A program made the translations under genes and the position numbers. Positions 56,808 to 64,000 of a stretch of DNA of 64,000 nt are shown here, one piece after another. The stretch spans positions 1-64,000 of the forward strand of contig NZ_FXZH01000018.1 in the NCBI RefSeq assembly GCF_900169365.1. The letters run 5' to 3'. Position 1 is the stretch's first letter; the number at the start of each line of letters is the position of its first letter. Source of the stretch: Brevibacterium sp. 239c. Its GTDB lineage: Bacteria; Actinomycetota; Actinomycetes; Actinomycetales; Brevibacteriaceae. The notes under the pieces are model-generated. The model saw nothing but the letters and a program-made list of their open reading frames with translations, was not told the DNA's origin and ran no database searches.

Positions 56808-58505
56808 ATGAAAATGAGGAACAAGGCGACAATGGTTGTCGCCGCGACCGCGGCATTGGGGCTCGCCCTCTCCGGCTGCCAACAGGACAACAAGGACTCA
56901 GCAGGAGTCGACAGCGACAAAGCGAACGAGGAGATCGCGGGATTGCCGTCTGTCGATTACCAGAAGGCAGACTATGACGAGATTGACGATGGTGGAACCC
57001 TCACCTATCCGATGACCGAGATCCCGGCCAGCCTCAATTATTACCATGCTGACGGTGCACACGTGGACAATAACAATCTCTACAGCACCTCGCTGGGCGG
57101 ACCGGTCAAGATCAAGGAAGATGGTAGCTGGGAAGTCGACAAAGACTATGCAGAGAGCGTGGAGATCGCCAGCGAAGATCCTCTCGTAATCAACGTCAAG
57201 CTCAACAAAGACGCAGTCTGGGAAGACGGCACCCCGATCGACGTCGAGGACTATGAGGCGTTCTGGAAGACGCAAAGCGGTGAGAACAAGAAGTTCGAGG
57301 TCGCCTCGACCAAGGGCTTCGAGGACATCAAGAGCATCAAGTCCGGTAAGGACAAGTATGACGTCAATGTCACGTTCAAGACCCCGAACATCGACTGGCC
57401 TAACTACATCGGTGCCTTCATCCCGAACGAGATCGCGGAAGATCCCAAGACATTCAACAAGGACTACGTCAAGAAGGTGCTGCCCTCGAACGGGCCGTTC
57501 AAAGCCAAGAAGGTCGATAACAAGTCTGGCGTCATCACCATGGTCAGGAACGACAAGTGGTGGGGTCAGGAACCCAAACTGGATAAGGTCGTCTTCAAGA
57601 TCGTCTCGCAGGCGCAGCAGGCCCAGGCCTATGCGAACAAGGAGATCGACCTCGTTGACATCGGCACCGACGGCGACGCATATGAGACGGCTGGCAAGCG
57701 CAAAGACGGCGAGATCTTCAAGACTCAAGGCATGCAGTGGACGCACGTGACCATGAACGCAGAGAAGGGCGCCCTCAAGGAGCAGGAAGTCCGGGACGCG
57801 ATCGGTCACGCCATCAATCGCGAGGCCATCGCCCAGGCAGCCATCGGCCCCGTCGAAGCACCGGTGACACTGGTCAACAATGTCACCTTCATGCCGGGCC
57901 AGGACGGTTATCAGGACAATGCTGACGGCAGTCTCGACTTCGATCAGGATGCCGCGAAGAAGATCCTCGACGATGCAGGCTGGAAGGCCGGCGATGACGG
58001 GGTGCGTGAGAAGGACGGTGAGAAGCTCAAGTTCAATATCGTCGTCCCCGCAGACACCGCCTCCAACGCCCAGCGCGCGGAGCAGATCATGAAGGATCTC
58101 AACGAGGTCGGCTTCAAGATCAAGATCGAGACCGTCCCGGTGGCTGCGTATTTCGCCGATCACGTGCTCAACGGCAACTTCGACATGGCCACGTTCACCT
58201 GGGAAGGCACAGCTTTCCCGATCTCGTCGGGGTCGAACCTGTTCTACCCGGCCGATTCCGAGCAGAACCATTCGAAGATCTCCAGCGATGCGATCGGTGA
58301 GAAGTTCAAGGCCGCAACGAAGACCCTCGACCCGGACGAGGCGAAGAAGCTGGCGAACGAGGGTGATGCCGAAGTGCTCAAACTCAAGCCTCTGATCCCG
58401 TTCTATCCGACCCCATACGTTTGGGGCGTCAAGGACGACATTATGAATCTCGGGCCGCGCCAGCTCGAGACTCCCGATTGGACGACGATCGGCTTCAAGA
58501 AGTGA
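56808..58505 (+). CDS. Peptide ABC transporter substrate-binding lipoprotein
   Basis: 565 residues, SBP_bac_5 family. Lipoprotein signal: M-K-M-R-N-K, hydrophobic core, lipobox L-S-G-C with Cys24. SBP features follow: SASNYYH-type opening (IPASLNYYHADGAH), KLNKDAVWEDGTPIDVEDYE, GHAINREAIAQAAIGP and the C-terminal PFYPTPYVWGVKD. It captures peptides outside the cell for the DppBC-DF machinery. ATG at 56808 with GAAAGAGGAA upstream. Confidence 0.92.
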   Translation: MKMRNKATMVVAATAALGLALSGCQQDNKDSAGVDSDKANEEIAGLPSVDYQKADYDEIDDGGTLTYPMTEIPASLNYYHADGAHVDNNNLYSTSLGGPVKIKEDGSWEVDKDYAESVEIASEDPLVINVKLNKDAVWEDGTPIDVEDYEAFWKTQSGENKKFEVASTKGFEDIKSIKSGKDKYDVNVTFKTPNIDWPNYIGAFIPNEIAEDPKTFNKDYVKKVLPSNGPFKAKKVDNKSGVITMVRNDKWWGQEPKLDKVVFKIVSQAQQAQAYANKEIDLVDIGTDGDAYETAGKRKDGEIFKTQGMQWTHVTMNAEKGALKEQEVRDAIGHAINREAIAQAAIGPVEAPVTLVNNVTFMPGQDGYQDNADGSLDFDQDAAKKILDDAGWKAGDDGVREKDGEKLKFNIVVPADTASNAQRAEQIMKDLNEVGFKIKIETVPVAAYFADHVLNGNFDMATFTWEGTAFPISSGSNLFYPADSEQNHSKISSDAIGEKFKAATKTLDPDEAKKLANEGDAEVLKLKPLIPFYPTPYVWGVKDDIMNLGPRQLETPDWTTIGFKK

Positions 58506-58559
58506 TTGTGAGGCTCACCATCTGATCAATCCACGTGATCAAAACGATCACCCTCAATC

Positions 58560-58597
58560 GCCGGCCCCGTGGACTCACGTTCTCCCACGGGGCCGGC
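58560..58597 (+). terminator. Terminator after the substrate-binding protein gene
   Basis: A perfect 13-bp stem (GCCGGCCCCGTGG with CCACGGGGCCGGC) across a 12-base loop. Serves the transporter operon and faces the convergent gene at 58615. Confidence 0.75.
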
Positions 58598-58614
58598 TCC
58601 ATTGACCCACACGT

Positions 58615-59184
58615 CTACAGGCTGCCGAAGACGACAAGCAGGATGAGGACGAGGCAGACTCCCAGGACGCCGAGGTTCCACACCGTTGTGGTGGTGCCGG
58701 GGGTGTTGGTAGGTTTCGCGAGATTCGAACCCTGGTGATTGTTCTCCCAGCGGCGGAGCAGTTCGAAGGCAGGGTGGTTGTCGACGGACTCAGGGCGTGT
58801 GCCGCCGGTGAGCCCCGAGTCGATCTTGCGGCGGGGCATCCCGGGCGCATTCCACGGGCGGTATGTGCGGGTGGTCCCATTCGGTGCGATGGCCATGATG
58901 GAGACGACCGTGCTCAGCCGGATGTCAGTGATGTCGGCAAAGGGCACAGTGGTGGTGCGCAGGATTTCACGAATTACGACATGCTCGGATTCGACGATGA
59001 CTGCTGGCCGCCACAGGAGCATGAAGACGAGCCACCCCACCAGAGCTAGGGGTGGAAGGAACGTTCCCACGGTGTCCCAGGAGCCGCGCACGATCGCATC
59101 AACCAGAAGCAGGGCAAGGAACGCCCATACGATGATGGTGATGATGGGGCCGCTGCGTTGTCTGAGAATGATCGGTGCGCTCAC
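58615..59184 (-). CDS. Membrane protein with PH-like domain
   Basis: 189 residues: two N-terminal helices (IITIIVWAFLALLLVDAI, FLPPLALVGWLVFMLLW), a bacterial PH-like domain (PAVIVESEHVVIREILRTTT, PFADITDIRLSTVVS), a flexible linker and one C-terminal helix (LGVLGVCLVLILLVVF). This order matches actinobacterial PH-domain membrane proteins of unknown function. GTG start at 59182-59184. Confidence 0.7.
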   Translation of the reverse strand: MSAPIILRQRSGPIITIIVWAFLALLLVDAIVRGSWDTVGTFLPPLALVGWLVFMLLWRPAVIVESEHVVIREILRTTTVPFADITDIRLSTVVSIMAIAPNGTTRTYRPWNAPGMPRRKIDSGLTGGTRPESVDNHPAFELLRRWENNHQGSNLAKPTNTPGTTTTVWNLGVLGVCLVLILLVVFGSL

Positions 59185-59261
59185 CGGCCCAGCCTATCGG
59201 CTATACGATGAAAGACAGGGGGGGGGCTGTCGAACCCCGCAACCTCCGAGGAAGGACAGGC

Positions 59262-60203
59262 ATGCACATCGTTGTGCTCGATGACTACCAGAACGTGGCG
59301 GCCGGCTATGCGGATTGGCAGGCGTTGGGGGCTGAGACCACATTCGTCTCCCGCCCGATCCGCGATACCGGGGATCTCGTGGAGACGGTGACCGGCGCTG
59401 AGGTTGTCGTTGCCATGCGTGAGCGCACCGTCTTCTCCGCCGAACGGCTGTCACAGCTTCCGGACCTGAGACTGCTGGTGACCACTGGCCGAGTCAACGC
59501 ATCGATCGATCTGGACGCCGCACGAGCGCAGGGGGTCACGGTCTGCGGAACTGAATCCACCACATCGGCGACTCCAGAGCTGACCTGGGGGCTGATTCTC
59601 TCCGTGCTGCGCAGCATCCCGGCCGAAGATGCCGCCGTGCACTCCGGCGGCTGGCAGTCCACCGTCGGCGGTGACCTCTTCGGACACAAGCTCGGCGTGA
59701 TCGGACTGGGCAGGCTGGGCACCCAGGTTGCCCGTGTTGGAGCTGCCTTCGGAATGGACGTCGTGGCCTGGAGTCAGAACCTCGATGAGGCGCGGGCCGC
59801 TGATGTGGGGGCACACGCTGTGAGCAAGGAAGAACTCTTCGCCACCTCCGACGTCGTGACCTTGCACTACAAGCTCAGCGAACGCAGCCGACGTCTCGTT
59901 GGTGTCGAAGAGCTGTCGCTGATGAAACCGAGCAGCATCTTCATCAATACCTCTCGGGCAGGTCTCGTCGACACGGAGGCCCTGACCTCGACATTGCGCG
60001 AGGGGCGTATCCGCGGTGCCGGCCTTGATGTCTATGACTCCGAGCCGCTGCCAGCCGACCATCCTCTTCGCAGCACACCGAGGACCGTGCTGACCCCGCA
60101 CCTGGGCTACGTCACAGATGACACATATCGCATCTTCTTCACCCAAGCCGTCGAAGACATTGCCGCGTGGTCGGCGGGGGAGCTGGTTCGTCAGCTGACG
60201 TAA
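59262..60203 (+). CDS. D-2-hydroxyacid dehydrogenase
   Basis: 313-residue NAD-dependent enzyme. GLGRLGTQVARVGAAFGMD binds the cofactor. Catalytic Arg in INTSRAGLVDTEAL, Glu in DVYDSEPLPADHPLR, His in LTPHLGYVTDD. It opens with MHIVVLDDYQNVAA, a start typical of the glyoxylate/hydroxypyruvate-reductase-like group. ATG at 59262 with GGAAGGA upstream. A run of nine G (59218-59226) lies in its leader. Confidence 0.87.
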   Translation: MHIVVLDDYQNVAAGYADWQALGAETTFVSRPIRDTGDLVETVTGAEVVVAMRERTVFSAERLSQLPDLRLLVTTGRVNASIDLDAARAQGVTVCGTESTTSATPELTWGLILSVLRSIPAEDAAVHSGGWQSTVGGDLFGHKLGVIGLGRLGTQVARVGAAFGMDVVAWSQNLDEARAADVGAHAVSKEELFATSDVVTLHYKLSERSRRLVGVEELSLMKPSSIFINTSRAGLVDTEALTSTLREGRIRGAGLDVYDSEPLPADHPLRSTPRTVLTPHLGYVTDDTYRIFFTQAVEDIAAWSAGELVRQLT

Positions 60204-60232
60204 GTTCGACGACCTGGGGGCGAGGGCACGGA

Positions 60233-60272
60233 AAGGCCCGCTGCGGAGCAAAGATGCTGCGCAGCGGGCCTT
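60233..60272. terminator. Bidirectional terminator between convergent genes
   Basis: AAGGCCCGCTGCG pairs exactly with CGCAGCGGGCCTT around a 14-base loop, between the dehydrogenase (+) and the aldo/keto reductase (-). Confidence 0.8.
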
Positions 60273-60302
60273 GAACGCTCAGCGTCAGTTCACTTCAGAA
60301 CC

Positions 60303-61124
60303 TCAGTTGACCTCGGCGGGGTCACCGGAGACACGACCGCCGTTTTCCAGCGAATCGATGGATGCCACCTCGGCGGTGGTGAGTTCGAAGTCGAAGACAT
60401 CGAAGTTCTGGGCCATGCGATCCCGGTTGTTTGACTTCGGGAAGACGACATGTCCCCGCTGCAGGTGCCAGCGGATGATGGTCTGCGCCCAGGACTTGCC
60501 GTGGGTTGACGCGATCTCACCGATGACTGTGTCCGCGTAGTCGACCTTGCCCTGCCCGAGGGGGCCCCAGGCTTCGACCTTGATGTCGTGCTCGGTCAGC
60601 AGCGGACGAGTCTCGATCTGCTGGAACTGCGGGTGGCACTCGATCTGGTCGACGGCCGGGATGATCCCGGTGTCGAGAATCTGGGGCAGGTAGCGGTGGT
60701 CGAAGTTCGAGACACCGATCGAAGTGGTCAGACCCTGATCACGGTAGGAGGGGAAAGCCTCCCAGGTCTCGACCGAGTTGTTGTTCTCAGGTGTCGGCCA
60801 GTGGATGAGGTAGAGGTCGACGTGGTCGAGGCCCAGTTTCTCGAGGCTCTCGCCCAGGGCGCGTTTCGATTCCTCGGCACCGTGGCGATCGTTCCACAGC
60901 TTGGTGGTCACGAAGAGTTCATCTCGGGCGATGCCGGAGTTCGCAATGGCGCGGCCCACGCCCTCTTCATTGCCGTAGACGGCAGCCGTGTCGATGTGGC
61001 GGTAGCCGACCTCGAGCGCATCGGTGACGATGCGCTCGGTCTCCTCGGGGTCGACCTTGAAGACGCCGAAGCCCAGCTGGGGAATGGTCTTGCCGTCATT
61101 GAGTGTGAGTGTGGGAACCGTCAA
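60303..61124 (-). CDS. Aldo/keto reductase
   Basis: 273-residue NADPH-dependent carbonyl reductase (2,5-diketo-gluconate-reductase-like). The catalytic tetrad is in place: Asp and Tyr in HIDTAAVYGNEEGVG, Lys in FVTTKLWND, His in DLYLIHWPTP. IGVSNFDHRYL and VFPKSNNRDRMAQN complete the pattern. The start is a TTG at 61122-61124 with AAAGGCGG upstream (L-T-V-P-T-L); the open frame goes on to 61754 but without family sequence. Confidence 0.9.
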   Translation of the reverse strand: MTVPTLTLNDGKTIPQLGFGVFKVDPEETERIVTDALEVGYRHIDTAAVYGNEEGVGRAIANSGIARDELFVTTKLWNDRHGAEESKRALGESLEKLGLDHVDLYLIHWPTPENNNSVETWEAFPSYRDQGLTTSIGVSNFDHRYLPQILDTGIIPAVDQIECHPQFQQIETRPLLTEHDIKVEAWGPLGQGKVDYADTVIGEIASTHGKSWAQTIIRWHLQRGHVVFPKSNNRDRMAQNFDVFDFELTTAEVASIDSLENGGRVSGDPAEVN

Positions 61125-61373
61125 GGTGCCGCCTTTCGTCACGGGTAATGGTCTGATGTGGTGCAAACGCAGGGCACCGCGGTGGCGGTGCCTGTCCGAG
61201 CCTATAACGCGCCGACCGCTGAGTTGTATTCCCAGTTGCCAGGCACAGCTTTCAGACTGGAAGCGTGATCGTTGACTCAACAAGTGCACCGACCGCGGGT
61301 CCTGGACCGGGTGTGACGGAACTGCCACAGCCCGGATGCATCGATTAGGAGAAGCCCGGTTAAGTTGAAGAAT

Positions 61374-62345
61374 ATGCGCACCACTACTCCGGCACACAGG
61401 GTCACTCTGGTCATGATCGCCCTCGCAGCGTTGACCATCGGATTGTCGGGCTGCATCGGTCGGCCAGACCTCAGCGATCGTGCAGCCGAGATCGAGGGTG
61501 CGCTCTCTGCACTGCCTGGAGTAGAGAGTGTCAGTGGCGAATATCAGAACAGTTTCGAAATAGGGCGGCGGCTGGTCTATAGGGTAGATATGGTGCCAGG
61601 AGCGACCGACGATGACCTTGTCAATGTGGCAGAGAATCTCAACAGCGAGGCCGGGGACGATTTCGTCGACTATGGGCGAGAGCTGACGTTGAGGTTGCCG
61701 CACATTTCTGTCGCAATCAACGGCAAACCGGACCTCGACCAGCTGAGGCAGCAACTTCCGCGACTCAGGAGCCTGGCGTCAACGCTGAACGCAAAGACGC
61801 TGAGCTGGGAGGCCAACAACGACAATGATCGTGATGATTCGCTGTCGATTTGGGATACCGACGGAAACGCATTCACCGTGATGTCTGCTGTCAGAGATGT
61901 GTTCGGGTCGCAAGAGATGCGAGTGAGTTTCGGAAACTCTGGGACCGCGGAATGGAAGGTGGCATTTCCCTATTCTCTGCAGGCGCAGGACAAACTGGCT
62001 ACCGCGTTTCATCCGGGCACCCGGGAGCTGGACAGGATCGAGATCCACGATGACCAGGTGACATTTGCCTCCGCACATCTCACCGACGAGGTGAATGCCA
62101 CGACGAAGCTCACGACGCTCATCGATCAGATCAACGACGGTACGTCAGAGCCATGGAATTTTACCTGGTGGGCGGATCAGCCCGAAGGACGTCAGCACAA
62201 TAAGACGGCAGGAGGAACGGTGAGCGTTGGTGCCTGCACCTATAACACGAACGGCAATGGGGAACGGGAGCCGGCTGATTATCGGGCGTCGGCGGCGTTG
62301 AAGATTCAAGACACCTTGCGCGCGAAATACGATACCTGCCCGTAG
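61374..62345 (+). CDS. Lipoprotein of unknown function
   Basis: 323 residues. The N-terminus is a lipoprotein signal (HRVTLVMIALAALTIGLSGC, lipobox L-S-G-C). The body has two similar halves of mixed strands and helices (LSDRAAEIEGALSALPGVES, RELTLRLPHISVAI, KLTTLIDQINDG) and Trp-rich sequence near the C-terminus. No family recognised. The ATG at 61374 or a TTG at 61365 could start it. It ends in the echo repeats at 62344. Confidence 0.65.
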   Translation: MRTTTPAHRVTLVMIALAALTIGLSGCIGRPDLSDRAAEIEGALSALPGVESVSGEYQNSFEIGRRLVYRVDMVPGATDDDLVNVAENLNSEAGDDFVDYGRELTLRLPHISVAINGKPDLDQLRQQLPRLRSLASTLNAKTLSWEANNDNDRDDSLSIWDTDGNAFTVMSAVRDVFGSQEMRVSFGNSGTAEWKVAFPYSLQAQDKLATAFHPGTRELDRIEIHDDQVTFASAHLTDEVNATTKLTTLIDQINDGTSEPWNFTWWADQPEGRQHNKTAGGTVSVGACTYNTNGNGEREPADYRASAALKIQDTLRAKYDTCP

Positions 62346-62381
62346 CTGACTGCTGCTGGCCCAGACTGACTGCTCCTGGCC
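62344..62381 (+). repeat. Stop-codon echo repeat after the lipoprotein gene
   Basis: AGCTGACTGCTGCTGGCCC (62344-62362, overlapping the TAG stop) is followed by AGACTGACTGCTCCTGGCC (62363-62381). Both carry TGA triplets. Confidence 0.65.
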
Positions 62382-62392
62382 AGTGAGGTGTT

Positions 62393-62911
62393 TCAGTCTG
62401 TGAAGACGGTGTGCACATCACCGGTGATAGCTCGTCCGCCGAGCGCCTCGAGCTCAAGGGCGACTGCCGAGCCGACCACCTCCGCGCCGAGTTCCTTCAC
62501 AAGAGCCTGCGCAGCGGACAGGGTGCCGCCAGTGGCGAGGATGTCATCGACGAGCAGAACGCGCTCGCCCTCTTGGAGCACATCGGGACCCTCGATCGTT
62601 GCAGTCCCGTATTCGAGTGAGTATGACACCGCTGCAGCCGGGCGGGGGAGTTTGCCTGCTTTGCGGATCGGCAGAATGCCCACACCAGTCATTGCCGCGA
62701 TCGTTCCCGCGAAGAGGAAACCGCGAGCCTCCAGGCCACCGACGATGTCGAACTGTCCTTCAAAGGGTGCGATGAGCGCCTCGGTGACGGCACGCAGCGC
62801 GGGACCATCGGCGATGAGCGGTGAGATATCGCGGAAGCTGACTCCCGGCTGGGGGTAATCAGGGATCGAGGTGATCAGGGTCTGCGCGCGTTCGAGGTCA
62901 GTATTCGTCAC
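62393..62911 (-). CDS. apt: Adenine phosphoribosyltransferase
   Basis: 172-residue salvage enzyme making AMP from adenine and PRPP. The PRPP-binding motif is VLLVDDILATGGTL, and PQPGVSFRDISPLI, GLEARGFLFAG and IRKAGKLPRP fit the family. GTG start at 62909-62911. It converges with the lipoprotein gene. Confidence 0.95.
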   Translation of the reverse strand: MTNTDLERAQTLITSIPDYPQPGVSFRDISPLIADGPALRAVTEALIAPFEGQFDIVGGLEARGFLFAGTIAAMTGVGILPIRKAGKLPRPAAAVSYSLEYGTATIEGPDVLQEGERVLLVDDILATGGTLSAAQALVKELGAEVVGSAVALELEALGGRAITGDVHTVFTD

Positions 62912-62987
62912 GGGTCAACGATACTCGTTTGGCAGTAGCGATATCGGGTGGGGGAGTAGCGTAGATGTCACAGCATTGGAGGATTCT

Positions 62988-63611
62988 ATGGCATCCGATC
63001 GACAAGCTGACTCACTCGCCGAAGCCTTCGCCCAGGTTCCTCGCGAGCTGTTCCTGCCTGCTAAGGAACGAGGCTTCGCTTCCAGCAATGTGCCGCTGCA
63101 GATCGGCGATGGGCAGACTAACTCACAGCCGAGCACGGTCGCCGACATGCTGACGCTCCTGGGCCCACGTGAGGGTGACCGGGTGCTCGATCTTGGGTCC
63201 GGCTCGGGATGGACGACGGCTCTCCTCGGCGTGCTGGTCGGAGGACGCGGTCGAGTGAGCGGAGTGGAGCGCTACCGTCGGCTCATCGACGGCGCGCGGG
63301 CGTCCCTGAGCGAAATTGATCCGGACGCCGTCGACCTGGGTAGTGTCGAGATCATCGCAGCGACCGAGGGAGTGCTTGGTTTGCCGGAAGCCGGCCCTTT
63401 CGACCGAATTCTCGTTTCGGCCGGGTCTGAATCGCTTCCGTATGAGCTTGTCGAACAGCTCAGCATCGGAGGTGTCATGGTCATCCCCGTCGGTGGGGAA
63501 ATGCTGAGAGTTGTGCGCATCGGATCCGCAGACTCGGGAGCTGACGCAGACGCGGGCATCACCGTCACTCGGCATGGCAGCTATCGCTTCGTCCCCCTCA
63601 TTCGCGATTGA
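62988..63611 (+). CDS. pcm: Protein-L-isoaspartate O-methyltransferase-like protein
   Basis: 207-residue SAM-dependent methyltransferase of the PCMT family. FAQVPRELFLPAKERGFASS and GQTNSQPSTVADMLTLL match the N-terminus; SAM motif I is VLDLGSGSGWTTALLG, and FDRILVSAGSESLPYELVEQ follows. PCMT repairs isoaspartyl damage. The ATG at 62988 has TTGGAGG upstream. The symbol is by family only. Confidence 0.85.
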   Translation: MASDRQADSLAEAFAQVPRELFLPAKERGFASSNVPLQIGDGQTNSQPSTVADMLTLLGPREGDRVLDLGSGSGWTTALLGVLVGGRGRVSGVERYRRLIDGARASLSEIDPDAVDLGSVEIIAATEGVLGLPEAGPFDRILVSAGSESLPYELVEQLSIGGVMVIPVGGEMLRVVRIGSADSGADADAGITVTRHGSYRFVPLIRD

Positions 63612-63622
63612 CCTGATTCGCG
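63600..63622 (+). repeat. Short stop-codon echo after the PCMT gene
   Basis: ATTCGCGATTGA (stop TGA at 63609) recurs as ATTCGCGGCTGT 16 bases later. Confidence 0.4.
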
Positions 63623-63730
63623 GCTGTCCGGCTGTGTGGCCCGCGCCGCGACTGAGCAATGCTGATCTGAGTCATGTTCAAGGTACTCCGTGATGGGTGC
63701 GATACTGACGAGGTCGAGATCGCTCGTCAC

Positions 63731-63763
63731 GCTCTGTATCGCTTTGTACCGCTTTGTACCGCT
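63731..63763. repeat. 10-bp tandem repeat, three copies
   Basis: GCTCTGTATC, GCTTTGTACC and GCTTTGTACC lie head to tail just after the end of the partial membrane gene. Confidence 0.7.
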
Positions 63764-63765
63764 GA

Positions 63766-64000
63766 TCAGTGGTTAACGTCATCCTTGTGCTGCTGGTTGT
63801 ATTTTCTACGTCGGACGAACCAGGCGATGGTGAGAGTCAAGGTGACGAAGGCGAAAGGCACAATCATGTGCAGATCATCTTCCCGGTAGTGCGGAGTCTT
63901 CCATGACCACTGCAGCAGAGGATGCCCGAGCTTTGCTTCGACGACGATGAGTACACAGATAGCCGGGAAGAATACGACCGGGATCAACAGGCCTGACAGA
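63766..64000 (-). CDS. Small membrane protein, partial (runs off right edge)
   Basis: At least 78 residues with two helices (LLIPVVFFPAICVLIVVEA and MIVPFAFVTLTLTIAWFV) separated by a polar loop (QWSWKTPHYREDDLH), ending in a basic tail. The frame is open to the window edge and the first helix already begins there (L-S-G-L-L-I-P), so the true start is outside. A TTG at 63987 would cut this helix. No family recognised. Confidence 0.5.
   Translation of the reverse strand, partial: LSGLLIPVVFFPAICVLIVVEAKLGHPLLQWSWKTPHYREDDLHMIVPFAFVTLTLTIAWFVRRRKYNQQHKDDVNH

Noticed and set aside
56898..58271. 457-codon frame antisense to the substrate-binding protein gene
   Set aside because: Composition is the mirror of the real gene; no domain and no start signal.
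60303..61754. Longer version of the aldo/keto reductase with a 210-residue N-terminal extension
   Set aside because: The extra part has no family sequence and overlaps the divergent lipoprotein gene; the TTG at 61124 has a ribosome-binding site.

Overview
The window is high-GC chromosomal DNA from an actinobacterium. The gene set (GatCAB, an oligoribonuclease, a DUF3263 protein, an SCO6745-family protein, a LutABC lactate system, an LLM oxidoreductase paired with an FMN reductase) and the protein style fit a Micrococcales member, most likely Brevibacterium. That genus call is an inference from gene content. I see no rRNA or tRNA gene and no CRISPR array.

Region 1 (1-6120) is an accessory island. 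It starts inside an IS3-family element that runs off the left edge. It then holds an orphan coding fragment, a DUF3263 protein, a lower-GC pair made of a secreted Lys-rich Cys protein and a small acidic cytosolic protein, and a short prophage remnant with a terminase-small-subunit-like protein. An IS110-family element with a frameshifted transposase cuts off the prophage remnant, and a complete-looking IS3-family element lies next to it.

Region 2 (6145-23850) is mostly ordinary chromosome: ohr, a decayed ribokinase in front of a DapA-family lyase, an iron-regulated siderophore-interacting protein, glutaminase, an M20 carbamoylase-type hydrolase, NhaA, two SulP transporters (one with an ArsR regulator), a DUF2993 protein, the lutABC operon with a divergent GntR regulator and a clear operator, and oligoribonuclease.

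Region 3 (24020-46740) holds a three-gene cluster in which a CnoX/YbbN-like thioredoxin-TPR protein sits between two proteins of the same unusual layout (two membrane helices followed by an internal lipobox). After it come small membrane proteins, a CPBP protease gene broken by one stop codon, and a long + strand run of housekeeping genes: cysteine desulfurase and mnmA, an S9 peptidase, a cysteine-free MetE-like protein, ligA, gatCAB, def (minus strand), cysK and cysE. The desulfurase and MnmA cooperate in tRNA 2-thiouridine formation. CysE and CysK make cysteine. GatCAB makes Gln-tRNA and/or Asn-tRNA.

Region 4 (46740-64000) holds an LLM flavin oxidoreductase / FMN reductase / MarR operon, two D-2-hydroxyacid dehydrogenases, ilvD, a four-gene peptide ABC transporter with short upstream ORFs, an aldo/keto reductase, a lipoprotein, apt, an isoaspartyl methyltransferase-like protein and a partial membrane gene at the right edge.

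The most unexpected pattern is not a gene. At about ten loci the sequence around a stop codon is followed by one to three imperfect tandem copies of itself ('stop-codon echoes', unit 11-27 bp), usually carrying further stop codons. I found no existing name for this. It is described in the findings.
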